DNA of 64,000 bases from Entoloma clypeatum (lineage: Eukaryota; Basidiomycota; Agaricomycetes; Agaricales; Entolomataceae), in contig OY751492.1 in the NCBI GenBank assembly GCA_963565915.1, forward strand, positions 744,001-808,000, read 5' to 3'. The notes below the pieces were generated by a model. The model searched no databases. It was not told the DNA's origin and saw only the letters and a program-made list of their open reading frames with translations. The number at the start of each line of letters is the position of its first letter. Position 1 is the stretch's first letter. A program made the position numbers and the translations under genes. Below, piece after piece: positions 12,374-24,591 of the stretch.

Positions 12374-12671
12374 TTCCTCTCTGTTGCAAATGTTTTCTAT
12401 CACGTAACGGTTAATGTACAATCCGATGCGGCCAATGTAGGGAATCAAGTACTTACTCCCTCCATAGATTTCCCAGATTCTATGGAACCAGCATCCCCCC
12501 AAGCCGCGAAAGTCACAAATCATTATACTGGTTATTATCCGAGTCACGTCGACTCTGGCGACGATTCCCCAGCACTGTAGCAGGGATACAATGGCGAACA
12601 GCGTCCTAATACATACAATTTGAAATCTAATTATTCCTTCCTGGCCCCAAACAAGTCCATACCTCCTCCAT

Positions 12672-15600
12672 TCACATAGAAACAGATGCATATCCAAATG
12701 CAGACCCCTCCAAACCTCTCGCCACCAACGTAAACTGCTGAGCCGCATCTCTCGTCTTCCTCAATGACCGCGAGCTGTGCAGCACAAGAAGAAGAGAGGG
12801 GGGGAAGAGGTGAGTAGCGAAGCACAAGCACAGACGAGGACAAACGCACTGCATCACAGCCTTCACAAACTTCTCTTTCACCTCCAGCGTAGCCTTCGAA
12901 GGAATAAAGTCCTCCTGTAAGAACACATTTGAGCATCCTCATCTTCATCTCCGGTCTTGACAAAAACCACACAGTAGAACCAACTCACAGCAAACAATAT
13001 CTCCCTCATCCACACCGCAGCTACAGCCCCACCCGCACCTCCACCTCCACCAGTTCCGCCTCCCGCTCTCGCCAACAACGTCCCCAGCAGATCTATCAAG
13101 TTCGGAACGACACTACATAGAAAGATCCACATCATTACAGGTGGCCACCCCCCCAAAAAAAAACGGGGGACACAAAGCACATACCTCCGGGGAGCAACGC
13201 TCGCAAACCCTTCCAACACCGCTTTGACAATCCTCCGCCCATGCACCTGCATCAGCCGTTCCTTCTCCCGGGCCAAATCATCATGCAGCGACGTCCGCTG
13301 GATGAACACAGACTAGCCAAAGTCAAATTGATGTCAGAAGGGAGGGGATTCCCTGCTACCATTACATTCTCGCAAGACCATCAAACTCACCAGGAACGCA
13401 CACGCCGACACCAAAGAGTACCGCTCCTGCAACGCCAGAGCCGCAACAGCGCACGTCATCAGCGCATCAAGCGCACCATGAGGCAGGCGGTAAAACGATC
13501 TCGTAAAGTCTTGCGCCGTCTATTATTCCCAACATCAGTCACCACATCCAAACCCGAGGACACACAACAAACCCACCCTATCCATACAAGCGAAAAACTC
13601 CTGCACAATATCCGGGTTCTACAACACATATAATCAGATCAGCACTAAACAACTATGAAAAAAGGAAAAACAAAACATACACTCTCCATCGCCCCAGGCG
13701 CCCCCAATACCCCCAATGTGCACTCCAATAATATCGGCAAGGCACCCCCCACAATCCCCTCCGCCTCCGCCGTCGGCCCCGCCTTCACGCTCGCCCCGCT
13801 CTCCCCAATCAACAACGGTATCCCCGACGTCGCAGTCAGCTGCGCAATCAGAATCGCCGCAAGCGCAAGCCACACCCCCGTCAGCTGCTTCCTCGCCGCA
13901 ATGCACACCAGCTCCAGAAGCGGGCCTGGAGGCAGCGATATCAGCGTAGCGTCATTCGGCAGCGCAGTGATCGACTTGAAAAGGTCGCTTATAGCCTGCG
14001 AGACATTTGATCATACTGGTAAGAGGAGGGGAAAAATGAAAAAAAAACGCACGATCCCGACCGCAGCGTCGTTGCTCCACATCTCCACGACGCCTCTCAC
14101 CGCGAGCTCGATCGTCCCCCGCAGCTTGACGACCCTCTCGTCCGCCCTCGCCCTGCGCCATCTCTTCCGTCTTCGCCGGCGCCACGTCGTCCTCTTCCGA
14201 GAATATGAGCAGGCCCTCCGTCGACCGCGTCAGGCCCTTCGCCACGCCAGACAGCGTCTCCAGCTGGTGCACCGCCAGAGTACGAGCTTCATCCGGGAGC
14301 TGTTGGTCAACAAACATAGCAGATGAGAATAAGCATATATGAGCAAAAAGACAACCTCACCGTGGCGGAGGAACGTAGGGCTTCATGCAGCTTCTGCACG
14401 ATAGGGTTGACAACAGCCTATCATCCCAGCACCATCAGCAAACCCAAACAAACAAAAAAAAACCACATAATCCAACCCACCTCTATCGGCTGAATCTCCT
14501 CCACAGGCGACAACGCCTGTATCACACTCGCAATCGACTGGACAACCTTTCCTTTTTCTGAATCCTAGAAAAAAGGCCGCTTTCAGCTCCATTTCAAACC
14601 CCCCCCCCCCCCAACGAAAAGAAAAAAACAACACCCACAGGAATGCTCCCCAGCGCCGCATGCAGCTGCGCAAACGCCCCAATCTTCGGCGCCAACACCT
14701 TCCGATTCGCATCGCACAGGTTCCTCAGTGCATTCGCCGCCTGCAGACACAACGACGGGTCCGTCAGCGCCGACGCGACGTACGTCAGCACGCTCATCAA
14801 GAGGGCGGACGATTCCGAGGGGGGCTGGCTGGCGAACCACGACGAGTATGCGCCTGGGGGGGGGAATCTAAGACGGGATAGGGAAAAACAGGTTCAAAAA
14901 AAGGAGACGCACCGATGAACCCCAGAGTCGTCCGCCGTATCCGACTGTGCCCCATCGAAGGCAGCCGTCCCAGGATGTCTTGACTGAACAGCCGTGCGAG
15001 TTGAGGAGGGTTTTGGAAAAGTCGAGGGCTTCTTGGATGGAGGTAATGCAGTGGAGGGTTGCTTCGATTTCCTTTGGTTGAGAGCGGTGAAGACAAAGTT
15101 TTTTATGTATATGCGCGTTCACGAACCTGCCATCCGTCGCTTTCTTGCCTGGAGGCGAGACGTTGGGATATGTCGTCGATGTAGTATCGGATCATGTCGT
15201 CCCGGATGACATAGTACCTGTGGTGTGGCGATGAGCACATTATGGGACGACTTGATAGAGTACCCACGCATTGATAAGAGTATCCCCAACGTCTCTTCGG
15301 TATCTACACAACGAGGACATCAGCAACTGTAGCCCCCACCAGAGCAACACAATAGAAAGGACTTACACTTGAAACTTATCAACCTGGTCTTCCAAAGAAT
15401 TTCAACAATCCAAACCCCACCCAAAAAAACAATCCACACACCTTTCGACCACCCACTCCCCTTGGCCGGGAACGCCACCTTCCGCCTCAACACCCCCACC
15501 AGCTCCCTATACACCGCCTTCGCCATAACCACCTGCTCCTCCTCCGCCTTATTCTCTCCCTGCCCCAACTGCAGCAAATCAGGCACCCCCTCGCCGTCCT

Positions 15601-17262
15601 CAGGCTCAGGGACGGAGTAACCCGTGCTCCACAGCGCCTCCTGGAAGAGATACCAGAACCCAAGCGTCATCTCGCTCTCCTCCTCCTCGACGCCATAGTA
15701 CCCAGGCAGCCCCGTGTACGCAAGCAACAGACGGAGGAACGTCTGCGTCAGGTGTCCCTTCGTCTTGGCGATCGTGCTCCCGTTGCTCGGAGGCGGCTGC
15801 GACGGGGCACGCGAACCGGGCCCAGGCGATGGGGACGGTGTCGGGGTCGGGGGTGCTAGAGCCCGGCCCGCCACCACCAGCGCGGTCGACACGATGTTCA
15901 GCGCAAGGTACGCGGTGGAGTGATCCCCGAGCGCGACGAGCAGCTTGCAGAGCGAGCGGGAGACGTCGTTGACGTCGCCCGACGAGAGGGTGTGCTCGAC
16001 GATGCGGCCGCCGGTGGCGTCGAGCCAGAGGAGGAGCGGCTCCGTGAGGATGCGGCTGCCGGAGCCGTCGGAGAGGGCGGATTTGGACATGAGTTCTTGC
16101 AGGGCATCGGAGGCGGCGATGAAGGAGTCCGGGTGCGTGGGGTAGACGTCGAGGAGGGAGATGAGGGAGGGGATGAGGGGGGTGATGTCGCTGGTGGGGG
16201 GAGGAGGTGTGAGTGGGGAGTGGGATGAAGGGTGGAAGCGTTGTGCGTTACCTGGATGGGATGAGGGAAATCCAAGCTTGGAGGAGACGGAGGGCAGAGG
16301 TGATGTTTTGAGAGGTTTCGAGGGATGACCGTACGGCTTGAACGACTATTGTGACGGCGTCCATGAGGGATTGTTGCATTTGCATTCTGGGAGCAAGGCA
16401 CATGAAACGAGGGTCGACAACTCAGTGACTGACTTACTTGCTCGGGCCAAGCAGGTCGGCATTGCTGGCCTCCTCAGCTACGATAGACAAAAAGTCATGA
16501 ATGTGTTCTGGGGGGACGCTTCTTCCGGAGAAGGTCATGACGCATCCGATGATCCAGTCTGGCCAGCGGGTAGGGCGTCCCGGTACCAGTTTGAGTGCGA
16601 GAGAAGTGAGCTGGGAAAAGAGGGGTTAGACTTAGGGCACCCCTCGAATTGAAGACGTGGGCGTACCGCAACGAATAGTTTCCGCAGGATGAACTTGCTC
16701 CGTCCAGTGGCCATAGAGTGTGCAGTGAGCTGGACCATGAGATCTCGGAGTGCAACAGCATGGTCTAGCGGAAAAAAGTCCCTGAAGGGGCCACGAATGA
16801 GTCGCACATCGTTGAGCACATCGACGACCGAGAAAAGACCCAGGAACATCTCATGACGCGTGGCCACCAAACGATCAGCCAATCGCAGCAGCCGCTCCCA
16901 TTTCCCATCGTAAAGAACGCCGCAGCCAATCCGGAGCTTAGGACCCTGGACTCACCAATCCCTCGCAATCTTCACCTGCGCCGTATGCGCCCCAAAAAAC
17001 TGCACGTTCGGGTCCTGGTGTTCCAGCAGCGGGATAACGAGCCCCCATGCTTCTGGCCGCTTCTGGAGCTCGAACAGCTCGTGCTGGAGTCGCTTGAGGT
17101 CGTCCGGGGTCGTTGAAGGCGCCGGGGGCGCGTAAGCTTGTTGAATCAGCTAAAAGTGACGGTGATGAGGAGCTCGTCTAGCGGGTGAGCTGAACTGACT
17201 TCTGCAGCGCGCTGGATGTCAAATGGCGAGAGGTGTGGAAGAAAGCTGGTGTCGACACTCAT
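12672..17262 (-). CDS. Importin-13/Kap122-like karyopherin, second assembly copy
   Basis: Same gene as 3468-8058. An extra T near 14153 shifts the exon that reads KTEEMARARADERVVKLRG in the first copy. Other indels (C run near 14600, G run near 14855, losses near 15008 and 15093) mostly fall in introns or at exon edges. Domain content is as described for the first copy. Confidence 0.65.
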
Positions 17263-17637
17263 TGTTTTTGGATGGGAAGAGGAGTGGGTGGAGGAGTGGT
17301 GGTCGCTGGTAGTGACTGGTGCGGCCTAGGCTCAACGCCGTCGCCCGGCGGCTTGCCTTTGTGCCACCACATCAGAAATCCACATCGACCTTGTTCTTCA
17401 CTCCTACATGATCGTGACTCTTTTTTCGGCTGAAAGCACAGAATCCTCAAGACCCATAACGAAGGATCACCACAACACTTGTGAATGGAAATCTCCAGGA
17501 ATCGCATCCAAAGCGGAAACTTTAACGCACTGGACGGCCACCTTGTGGGCACACTCTCCAACACTCTGGCACTGGAATAGTAATGTGAAAGGTTCTCGAT
17601 GCCTCCACTTGCGATTCAGATTTTCTCCCTAATTTAC

Positions 17638-18009
17638 TTAACACGGGCCGCGACGACCATCCCAACACTTCCCCCCACGTCTCTGAATCTCAAATCCTTC
17701 ACCTCCGAACCTGCGCTCGAACTGTCCGTCTTCGTCCTCAGCACGCCCAACGAGTTCCTCAACTTCCTCAACAACATCCCGTGCATAGCCATACTCGAAA
17801 GCACCAGCGCGAGCGTAGATATCATGCTCGTCCTCCCCGCGGCCGAAGAGTTCTTCAGCATCATCGTAAAAGTCCCTCGTATACTCCACAATGTCCCCCT
17901 CTGCAAAAGGACCAGCCCTAGCGTCGAGGGCGTCTGAAGTCGGGATGGCGGCGGCGGTGCTCAGCATGAAGAGTGCGGCAAGGACCAAAGCGGGGAGAGT
18001 GAGTTTCAT
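17638..18009 (-). CDS. Small secreted protein 1, second assembly copy
   Basis: Encodes the same 123 residues as 8434-8805 (signal peptide, Arg-ended acidic repeats, C-terminal GGKCW and GPC). In the collapsed locus only one of these two copies should be kept. Confidence 0.7.
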   Translation of the reverse strand: MKLTLPALVLAALFMLSTAAAIPTSDALDARAGPFAEGDIVEYTRDFYDDAEELFGRGEDEHDIYARAGAFEYGYARDVVEEVEELVGRAEDEDGQFERRFGGEGFEIQRRGGKCWDGRRGPC

Positions 18010-18593
18010 GATTGTTAGATCAGGGGGGTATTGTTGAGGTTTGGTCTTCAGTAGCTGAGAAATAATGAACGGTCGAACCAGCGATAGGGAGTTGGACGTT
18101 GCATGGGAGCCTTATAAGTCTTTCACTTTCAGGAACGATCCTCGAGCCCTACTCAATTCTAGTTTATTATTTAGCGAGTTTATTTAGTGAACGAGACGTT
18201 GTGAGGGAGACCATATGGTGGACTTGATCCGCCTTTCCGTTGGCGCTTGAAAATGAAATGACGCCAACTTTGTGGCAACGTGCAGAGTTAAAATCAAACA
18301 TGTTCTCCGGCAAACTGTAGTCTTGGGTGTGTGCCATAGCGTATTGTGGACTTTGTGCGTGAACTTCTGTATTTTGGCGATGGCGCTGCGCAATGCTCAC
18401 CGACACCGTGCCGTCGTGCCGCTCTCCTGTTCAGACTCAGACTGATGGTTTCACTTGGCATCGGTGGCTGTGAACCGCACCACATGTACTCTCACTGGCT
18501 AAAGAAACTAGAGTTGAGTAGTCCACGCATGTACGGTTTGGTTACCAGCCTTGGCAAGTTGAGTTGACAACATGACAGTCGCGATTTGTCGTG

Positions 18594-19300
18594 AACAGAA
18601 TCCTCGAGACCCAAAACCAACGGATCACCACAACACAGTCAACACTCGAATCGAATGTCAATGGAAATCTCAATGAATCGCATCCAAAGTCGAAAAACGT
18701 TGAACCTTTGACGCATCGGACGGCCGTCTTGTGGGCACACTCTGGCACCAGTATAGTAATTTGAAAGAATCTCGACGCCTCCACTTACGATTTATATTTT
18801 CTCCCTAATTTACCTAACACACGCCACGGCCTCCTCCACCTCCATGACACCTCCTCATACTCAGAAAATCTCCGTCGTCCTCCCCACGTCCAAGAATCTC
18901 ATATCCTTCACCTCCGAACCCGCGCTCAAACTGCCCGTATTCGTCCTCTGCACGCCCAACGAGTTCCTCAACTTCCTCGATAATATCCCGCGCATAGCCA
19001 GCAGCGTTTTCGTATTCGTAAAGGTCCCTTGTATGCTCTGCGATGTCCCTCACTGCAAAAGGACTGGCCCTAGCGTCCAGGGCGTCTGAAGTCGGGATGG
19101 CGGCGGCGGTGCTCAGCATGAAGAGTGCGGCAAGGATAAAAGCGGGGAGAGCGAGTTTCATGATTGTTGTCGATCAGGCGGAGGCTATTTTTGAAGTTTG
19201 GTCTTCGGTAGCTGAAGAAATAATAATGCGTCGAACCAGCGATAAGGGGGTTGGACGTTGCATGGGAGCCTTTTAAGTCTTCGACGTTGGCAACTTGAAC
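18594..19300 (-). repeat. Local tandem duplication unit carrying secreted protein 2
   Basis: This unit matches 17425-18165 in the same orientation, about 1.17 kb away. The similarity covers the 3' flank (GGCACACTCT and TTTTCTCCCTAATTTAC are shared), the coding region and the promoter (GTCGAACCAGCGATA and GGACGTTGCATGGGAGCC). Divergence is visible everywhere, so unlike the 9 kb block this is an old biological duplication. Confidence 0.75.
18814..19161 (-). CDS. Small secreted protein 2 (complete copy)
   Basis: 115 residues, single exon. The signal peptide MKLALPAFILAALFMLSTAAA is followed by IPTSDALDARASPFAVRDIA and the conserved ARDIIEEVEELVGRAEDEYG; the C terminus is RRCHGGGGGRGVC. Compared with protein 1 it lacks one Arg-ended repeat in the middle and has a Gly-rich tail. 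The promoter block is conserved, but the TTATAAG of gene 1 reads TTTTAAG here (near 19270), so expression may differ. The function is unknown; secretion is inferred from the signal peptide only. Confidence 0.75.
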   Translation of the reverse strand: MKLALPAFILAALFMLSTAAAIPTSDALDARASPFAVRDIAEHTRDLYEYENAAGYARDIIEEVEELVGRAEDEYGQFERGFGGEGYEILGRGEDDGDFLSMRRCHGGGGGRGVC

Positions 19301-19672
19301 CTCAAGGCGATTTGGCAATTTGTTGAAGCTGTTCCTTGCATGGTTACCGGCCGTGGCAAGTCGTGTTGACAACTTGACAGTGGCAGTTCGCGATTTGTCG
19401 TGAACTGACATCCTCATCTGCAAATTGCGAAGGGTGTACGTCAGAGTCAAAGTATTTAAATTTAGTGACTCACTACTTGAATGTACAGCAAAAGTAAGTC
19501 TGCCTTTAACAATGCTCTATTGTAAGAAAAAAAACGCGAGCTGGCCCTGCCTAATGTACATATAAAAAGATATTATCACGTTAGATTTTCTCATTTCCGC
19601 CCCCGCAATCGGCCCCCTCCGCGTACCCCCCCCACCAGCGTTCCCGGTGCTCGCACTTATCTTCAACGACTA
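19162..19672. other. Intergenic region between secreted protein 2 and UFD2
   Basis: 19162-19300 is the promoter duplicate of the secreted-protein genes. The rest is noncoding with a short CCCCCC tract near 19627. Nothing else was recognised. Confidence 0.4.
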
Positions 19673-21300
19673 TCAGTCCCTTGCTGGGACCAGAACCCAA
19701 ACGAGATCGAGTCGTTCACGCCTGCTTGTGTTGGGACTCCCAACCCAATCTTCATCTCCACGCTCTTTTTTTGCACATTCATTCCCACCCGCATCTCCAT
19801 CCTCCATCTCCCCAGCCATCTTCTTCCCCCGCTTTTCCCCCAAGAAAGCATCAATACGAGTCTGGAGAACAGTATCTACACGCAAAATCAAAATCATCTG
19901 CATGCCCACCAAGATATCCGGAATATGCGCACCTGGAACAACCTCCTCTATCGTAAGCGGAACCCGATTAAAAGGATCTTTCCCATCCGACAACAGAATC
20001 GATTTGATTGTCGACCTATCCACCACTTTCTTCGAAACCAGCAAGATGACAGGATCCCGCATCACAGTCGCCTCACCGGGTCTGCACACCTAGCAGTCAG
20101 CACTCCGTAACAAAAACCAAAAAAAAACATACCCAAAAACTCATCCGGCACCTCCCCCAAGCCCTCCTCCTCCTCAATCTCACCTCTCCTCTTTTCAATT
20201 CTCCCAACAAGCGCCAGAAACGCTGCAATCTCTACCTGACTCTTCAACCCCCTCCTCTCCGCAATCCCCGCCGCACACTCAAACAGCTCCCTGCTATAAC
20301 TCCTCCCATCCCCAGCAACAGCCTCCACAAACTCCCCCCTCCCCCCCCAAATTCAAAAAAATCTGCATCAAATCGCTCAGCAGAACCTTGGGATCAAAGC
20401 TATACCTCTTCGGATTCTTCACCCTCAGGTCCTGGTACTTCGGACCCGCCAGCACATGCAGATTGTGACCCAGCATCGCCGCCAGCCGGTCCACGATTTC
20501 CGGCACCATGAACGGCGCCTTCGTCTCCGCCGTGAACATCTTCAGCAGCTCGACCGTCGACCGGCTCAGGCCGGTGTACCCACCCGTCTGCAGGTCCAGC
20601 ACATCCAGGGTGTTCTCGCGCTGCCGCCGGTATTCCAGCGTCTTGGAATTCCACGCCGCCTGGTCCTCCATTTCGGCCTCGATCGTGTGGATCTGGATGA
20701 GCTGGCTCAGAGACTCATTCAGAAGATACGTGACGTCGTTCATCATCAGATTGACGAAGCGAACGAATTTGTCGACGTTTCTGTTCTCTCTTGCTCTGTT
20801 GGGCATGCACATGATCTTAGAAAACAGAACGCACTGCGCTTCTTTGTTGAGAGCCATCCTATGCGTCGGGTTGTTCCAAAGACATTTAAAAACATCGGCA
20901 ATGTTGCGTCTGTCGGATTCGTTAAAACTATTCACCCGGGACGCGTACGCAGGGGACCAACCTTGCATCTATGAAGAATGTAGAGAAATCAATTGATATC
21001 AACGAATTGAAGAACCGAGACTTACGGAATTTGTCATAGAACTGTGAACTTGAGCCTGCCTGTTCAACGTCTACGACGGGGAACAGTTCAAACGTGCCAT
21101 GCAGAAAAAAGACCTGCGCCAACACACACCGATGTAATAATGGATCAACGTCGGCATGAGATGCATCAATGCTACCGGATCCGTGTGCAGACAGGCCCCA
21201 AGGATGCTGCTCTTGCCACCATAGCTCAAAATACTCATGAACAAGACCTTGAACACCGTCGTCATTAAACCGCTTGCCCAACGACGGAGAAAAAAACCCA
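19673..21300 (-). CDS. UFD2: Ubiquitin conjugation factor E4 (Ufd2), 5'-truncated
   Basis: Ufd2 extends ubiquitin chains on substrates of the ubiquitin-fusion-degradation pathway, working with Cdc48. The visible part is the C-terminal core and U-box. Reading from 21300: SSILGACLHTDPVALMHLMP, then across an intron DVEQAGSSSQFYDKF, then DVFKCLWNNPTHRMALNKEA, YTGLSRSTVELLKMFTAETK, FMVPEIVDRLAAMLGHNLHV and KNPKRYSFDPKVLLSDLMQI. The U-box reads DPVILLVSKKVVDRSTIK and DPFNRVPLTIEEV, and the end continues DTVLQTRIDAFL to the stop at 19673. Each intron I tested joins in frame. The N-terminal half of the normal protein (about 1000 residues) is absent: upstream of 21300 homology stops and transposon-like repeats begin. 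It is either a pseudogene or a gene split by an insertion. Confidence 0.75.
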
Positions 21301-22998
21301 ACCTAGTCAGTAGAACTGATATATCAAAACCTGTACTTACAGTTGAACCGTGATACATCTGGAGCTGTACTTATAGCTCTGATATATCAGGGTGTTTGAT
21401 ATATCAGAGCCTCTGACCTTGTCAGCGCCGTGAGGTCGCGCCCTCGTCGTTTTTGGTGTCCGATCAACGTCCGATCACTAGACTGGCCACGGTCCAGTTC
21501 TGAACCTCTTGAACCCGGTTCGGACCTGAACCGGACCTGAGATTCAGGTCGCGGTCCACAAAAATGTTGGACCGAACCTCGATGGGAGGTTCAGGTCCAG
21601 TGGCTGGCCGGACCTGAACCCAGGTCATGAACCTGGTGAACCTGTTGTGTCGAGGTGGGAGGAGTGACCAACTTAGTCCAGGTCAGCACGAAGCAAAAAT
21701 GGCATGGAGAATCGTCGCAGTAAACATGAAAACACCGTCGAAATATTAGGTGTGCACAGAAATGAAAATAGCGCCAGAACAGTTCCAGGAAAGAATATAA
21801 ACCCTAACATGGCTGGAAAACCCTCGAAAAGAACTTCTCAACGAAAGATGGTTCGACACTGAGATATAGCCGAAATACTCCGTGAGCATAGAACCACCAA
21901 TAGCGCCGCAACGGCGCCACGTAACACCATAGACCCTAGTATTGCCAGAAAGCCCTCGTCAATGGCTTTCGAACGCGCCCACGATGAAGCAGCGCGACGC
22001 GGCGGTTCGCGAAACATGGCCAAAATAGCGAAAATGCCAACAAGGGAGTGAGGAGGACCAGGTAGATAGAACAGGGACATATAGTGTTCGCAATTAGGCA
22101 TAGTAAATGAGGGCTTTCCAATGGAAAAACAACTGAGGGAATACCTGCTCTCGTTGCCAAGATACAGCCCATTCTTGCTGCCAGCTCATCACCAGACTTG
22201 GAGGACCCTACTGCCATGTAACGAAGCAAAGGTTCCTAATATAACAGAATGGTTAGTATATGAGTATAGCAGTACTATAACATGTAACAAGAATGAGAGT
22301 TGACCTACCGAGGGGGGGAAGCTAATGCTCTATAGATGATGAGTTGACGAGGCAAGTCATAAACAAGTCATAAACAAAGTTTATTACACTATTTCGACGA
22401 TGATACATCACCTCAATGTCATTTTCCATACTTACAATGGTATATTTTGCAGAAACAGCAGCATTATCCTGCTGTTTTGCTTCTCCCCATCCGTGGTTAT
22501 GCCTAGTGGCGTCGTAAGGGCAAAAATCTCAGTTTTGGCTTGTGAACCCGGTTCGAACCCGAACCGGACCTGGTGAACGTATTCATCCCGATATGGTAAG
22601 AGTCTGATGACATACTCACGTGCAGTTATCAGTTATTTGACTGAGTTACTGATGGGTAACCATAACCGGTTAATTGCCTTTAACTAACCGCCAAAAGTGA
22701 TTAACTGGCCAACACTGATTGAAGTGAACTTTCTGAACTTTTATAATTGAGCACCCCTAATTGAGTGACTACTGTACATGTTGCACTTTCCGAACCGCCG
22801 CGCCGTGTTCCGAATCAAACTCAGAATCGTAATCATCTGTATAGACCTTGGCATCAGCTGCTGTTTCTCTTCATCAAGCGACCATGTGCTCGCAGAAAGA
22901 AGAAACAAGAAAAAAAAACAGAATTGAGTGGGACTATGGCACATTATGACGAAAATCAGGGTTTGCTAATGGTGAGCCATGCCGACCTTGGGGGTAGG
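21301..22998. other. Noncoding stretch of decayed DNA-transposon remnants
   Basis: No credible gene. The region holds a pogo-like end at 21345-21410 (TACAGTTGAACCG, then three GATATATCA words), an imperfect inverted repeat at 21483-21610 rich in GGTTC/GAACC, an imperfect 120-base tandem repeat at about 21725-21960, a second GGTTC/GAACC cluster at 22540-22580 and a pogo-like right end at 22745-22778 (GAGTGACTACTGTA). None could be assembled into a complete element by eye. Confidence 0.45.
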
Positions 22999-23216
22999 TA
23001 CAGTCGACTCTGTCATAACACATCATTGTGAAAACCCATACTCTGTAGTAACCCATAGATTTTTGGGTCCACCAAGTTGGTTCCCGAGAAAATTTGCAAA
23101 AAAACGATACCTCGCCCATACCCGGTAACCCATGCCATTTTCGGGGGTCATAACCCATAGGTGGACAGTTTTGGTAGGCAATACACTTTAATCCCCAAGG
23201 AACATGTACCCTAGTA

Positions 23217-23887
23217 CTATGGGTGACCGGGTGTTGCAAAACTTTTTAAAGAGGGCTTATCGTGCTACATCCACTGCCTCAAATGACTTGATTCTTTTAC
23301 CGTCGTACAGCCTGGCTTTCTGGCTTTAATTGTCTCCACTTGATCTTGAGGATATGTGGCAAGGAAAAATAACTGGAGCGGGAGGAAATTGGCACACCAT
23401 TTTCACTAGGTTGTGCAAAATATGTCACACTCGGGTCACATCACAATTTACGTCTCCGCCCTGCAGAGCCTCCTGCCTCTTTGGGGGAGGTCCTGTCGGA
23501 GTTCGAACCATACGACGCTCGATGAGTTTTGTTGTCACGCTCAAGATTCGACGAGTGTCCACGTCTTGTATACCTCATGTTTCTGTCCCGGAGAAATTGT
23601 TTTAAGGATGGATAACAATAAAACATATCATATCCCGAAGGATGAAGGTGCCCGCTCAAACATCAATTTTACCAAGATAGAACAAGCTCGAAAATCGTGG
23701 TTTTTCATGGTTTTTCAGCTCTGATTTCATTGAGGGACAGGAATGTCATGTTTCGAAGTTACAGTGGTCTCCTAAAGTGCCTAAAGATTCCCGATCTATG
23801 AGACATCAGTTGCTCAAGATGCGGGAATGCGCCCATCGGAGAAATTTTGCATAACTAGGTGATTTTGCAACACCCGGTCACCCATAG
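23217..23887 (+). mobile_element. Nested MITE with 25-base terminal inverted repeats
   Basis: The left end CTATGGGTGACCGGGTGTTG (continuing CAAAA) is matched by its exact reverse complement at the right end. TA lies on both sides (23215-23216 and 23888-23889). The element is 671 bases with no credible coding sequence. It lies inside the pogo-type element, so it inserted later. The superfamily is probably Tc1/mariner because of the TA duplication. Confidence 0.85.
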
Positions 23888-24012
23888 TAACGTCCCCAAA
23901 ACAATCAGTTATGGTTCCTGAGGACCAAAAAAGGTAAATACTACAATTTGAGTCATTAACGGACAGAGAAACAATATTGTATGGTGCAATTTTCAAAACA
24001 TACATTGTCACG

Positions 24013-24591
24013 ATGGGCAAGAAACCTCTCGACGTGCTCAAGAGCGGTCTGCGTAAGCTTCAAGGCCAGATCCAAGATAGAAAGAAAGATCTCCTTGCCC
24101 GAGAGAAGCTTTCTCCCGAAGACGAAGAGTGGCTTGACCATGATGCAAACTTTGTCGATGAAGAAGCTCTCGTTGATGTGCTTGACAAAGCCTCCAATTA
24201 CGAGCGAAAACTTTCCACACTGGACGCGACTAAACGATCCCTTGTTCAGAAGTTGATGGGATTTGGGACAGAAAACGACACCGATATCACTGACAAAGAG
24301 ATAACCGAGGCAGTCCGCGCAAAACGAGCAGCTTTGGAAAACTTGGAGATCAACGGGGGCGATGATGATGATGATGATGTCGAAGTTACTGAGAAGCCGA
24401 ATCATCGAGAGGCTCTTGCAGCGTCATTGACACTTCAAAAATACATGTCTGATATTGGTGACCCATTTGCGCGTCAACTCGAAGCCATTCTGGCAGGTTT
24501 TGGGTGGCAGACACGTCTTGAGGAGACTCAATCCTTGCGACCGTCCCGTCTAACAGATTATTTCGTTTCAAATTGCTCTGTACCAGCTTAG
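24013..24591 (+). CDS. Transposon-encoded protein lacking the DDE core
   Basis: 192 residues starting MGKKPLDVLKSGLRKLQGQI. The N-terminal part is charged and helical (SPEDEEWLDHDANFVDEEAL), an Asp run sits near residue 125 (GGDDDDDDVEV), and the C terminus reads IGDPFARQLEAILAGFG and ends SRLTDYFVSN. I recall similar N- and C-terminal segments flanking the catalytic core of basidiomycete pogo/Tigger transposases, so this looks like a deletion derivative; that link is from memory and unverified. It is the only open frame between the inverted ends at 23001 and 24731. Confidence 0.5.
   Translation: MGKKPLDVLKSGLRKLQGQIQDRKKDLLAREKLSPEDEEWLDHDANFVDEEALVDVLDKASNYERKLSTLDATKRSLVQKLMGFGTENDTDITDKEITEAVRAKRAALENLEINGGDDDDDDVEVTEKPNHREALAASLTLQKYMSDIGDPFARQLEAILAGFGWQTRLEETQSLRPSRLTDYFVSNCSVPA

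Larger units (their letters stand above)
10110..19113 (+). repeat. 9.0 kb block, second copy, starting at the gap
   Basis: Begins at the first base after the N run and equals 905-9909. Where the copies differ in coding sequence, this copy is usually the one that breaks a frame (F-box exon 3 near 12040-12155; importin exon near 14153), which suggests lower base quality here. Confidence 0.95.

Noticed and set aside
905..19113. A true 9 kb tandem segmental duplication doubling importin, F-box and secreted-protein genes
   Set aside because: Both copies end exactly at a 200-N scaffold gap and differ mainly in homopolymer lengths, including in introns. An unmerged contig overlap explains this better.
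19647..20974. Plus-strand frames of up to 172 residues opposite UFD2
   Set aside because: They lie opposite conserved UFD2 exons and have no recognisable domain.
22545..22570. tRNA-like GGTTCGAACCC word
   Set aside because: No cloverleaf could be formed around it; it belongs to a GGTTC/GAACC-rich repeat patch.
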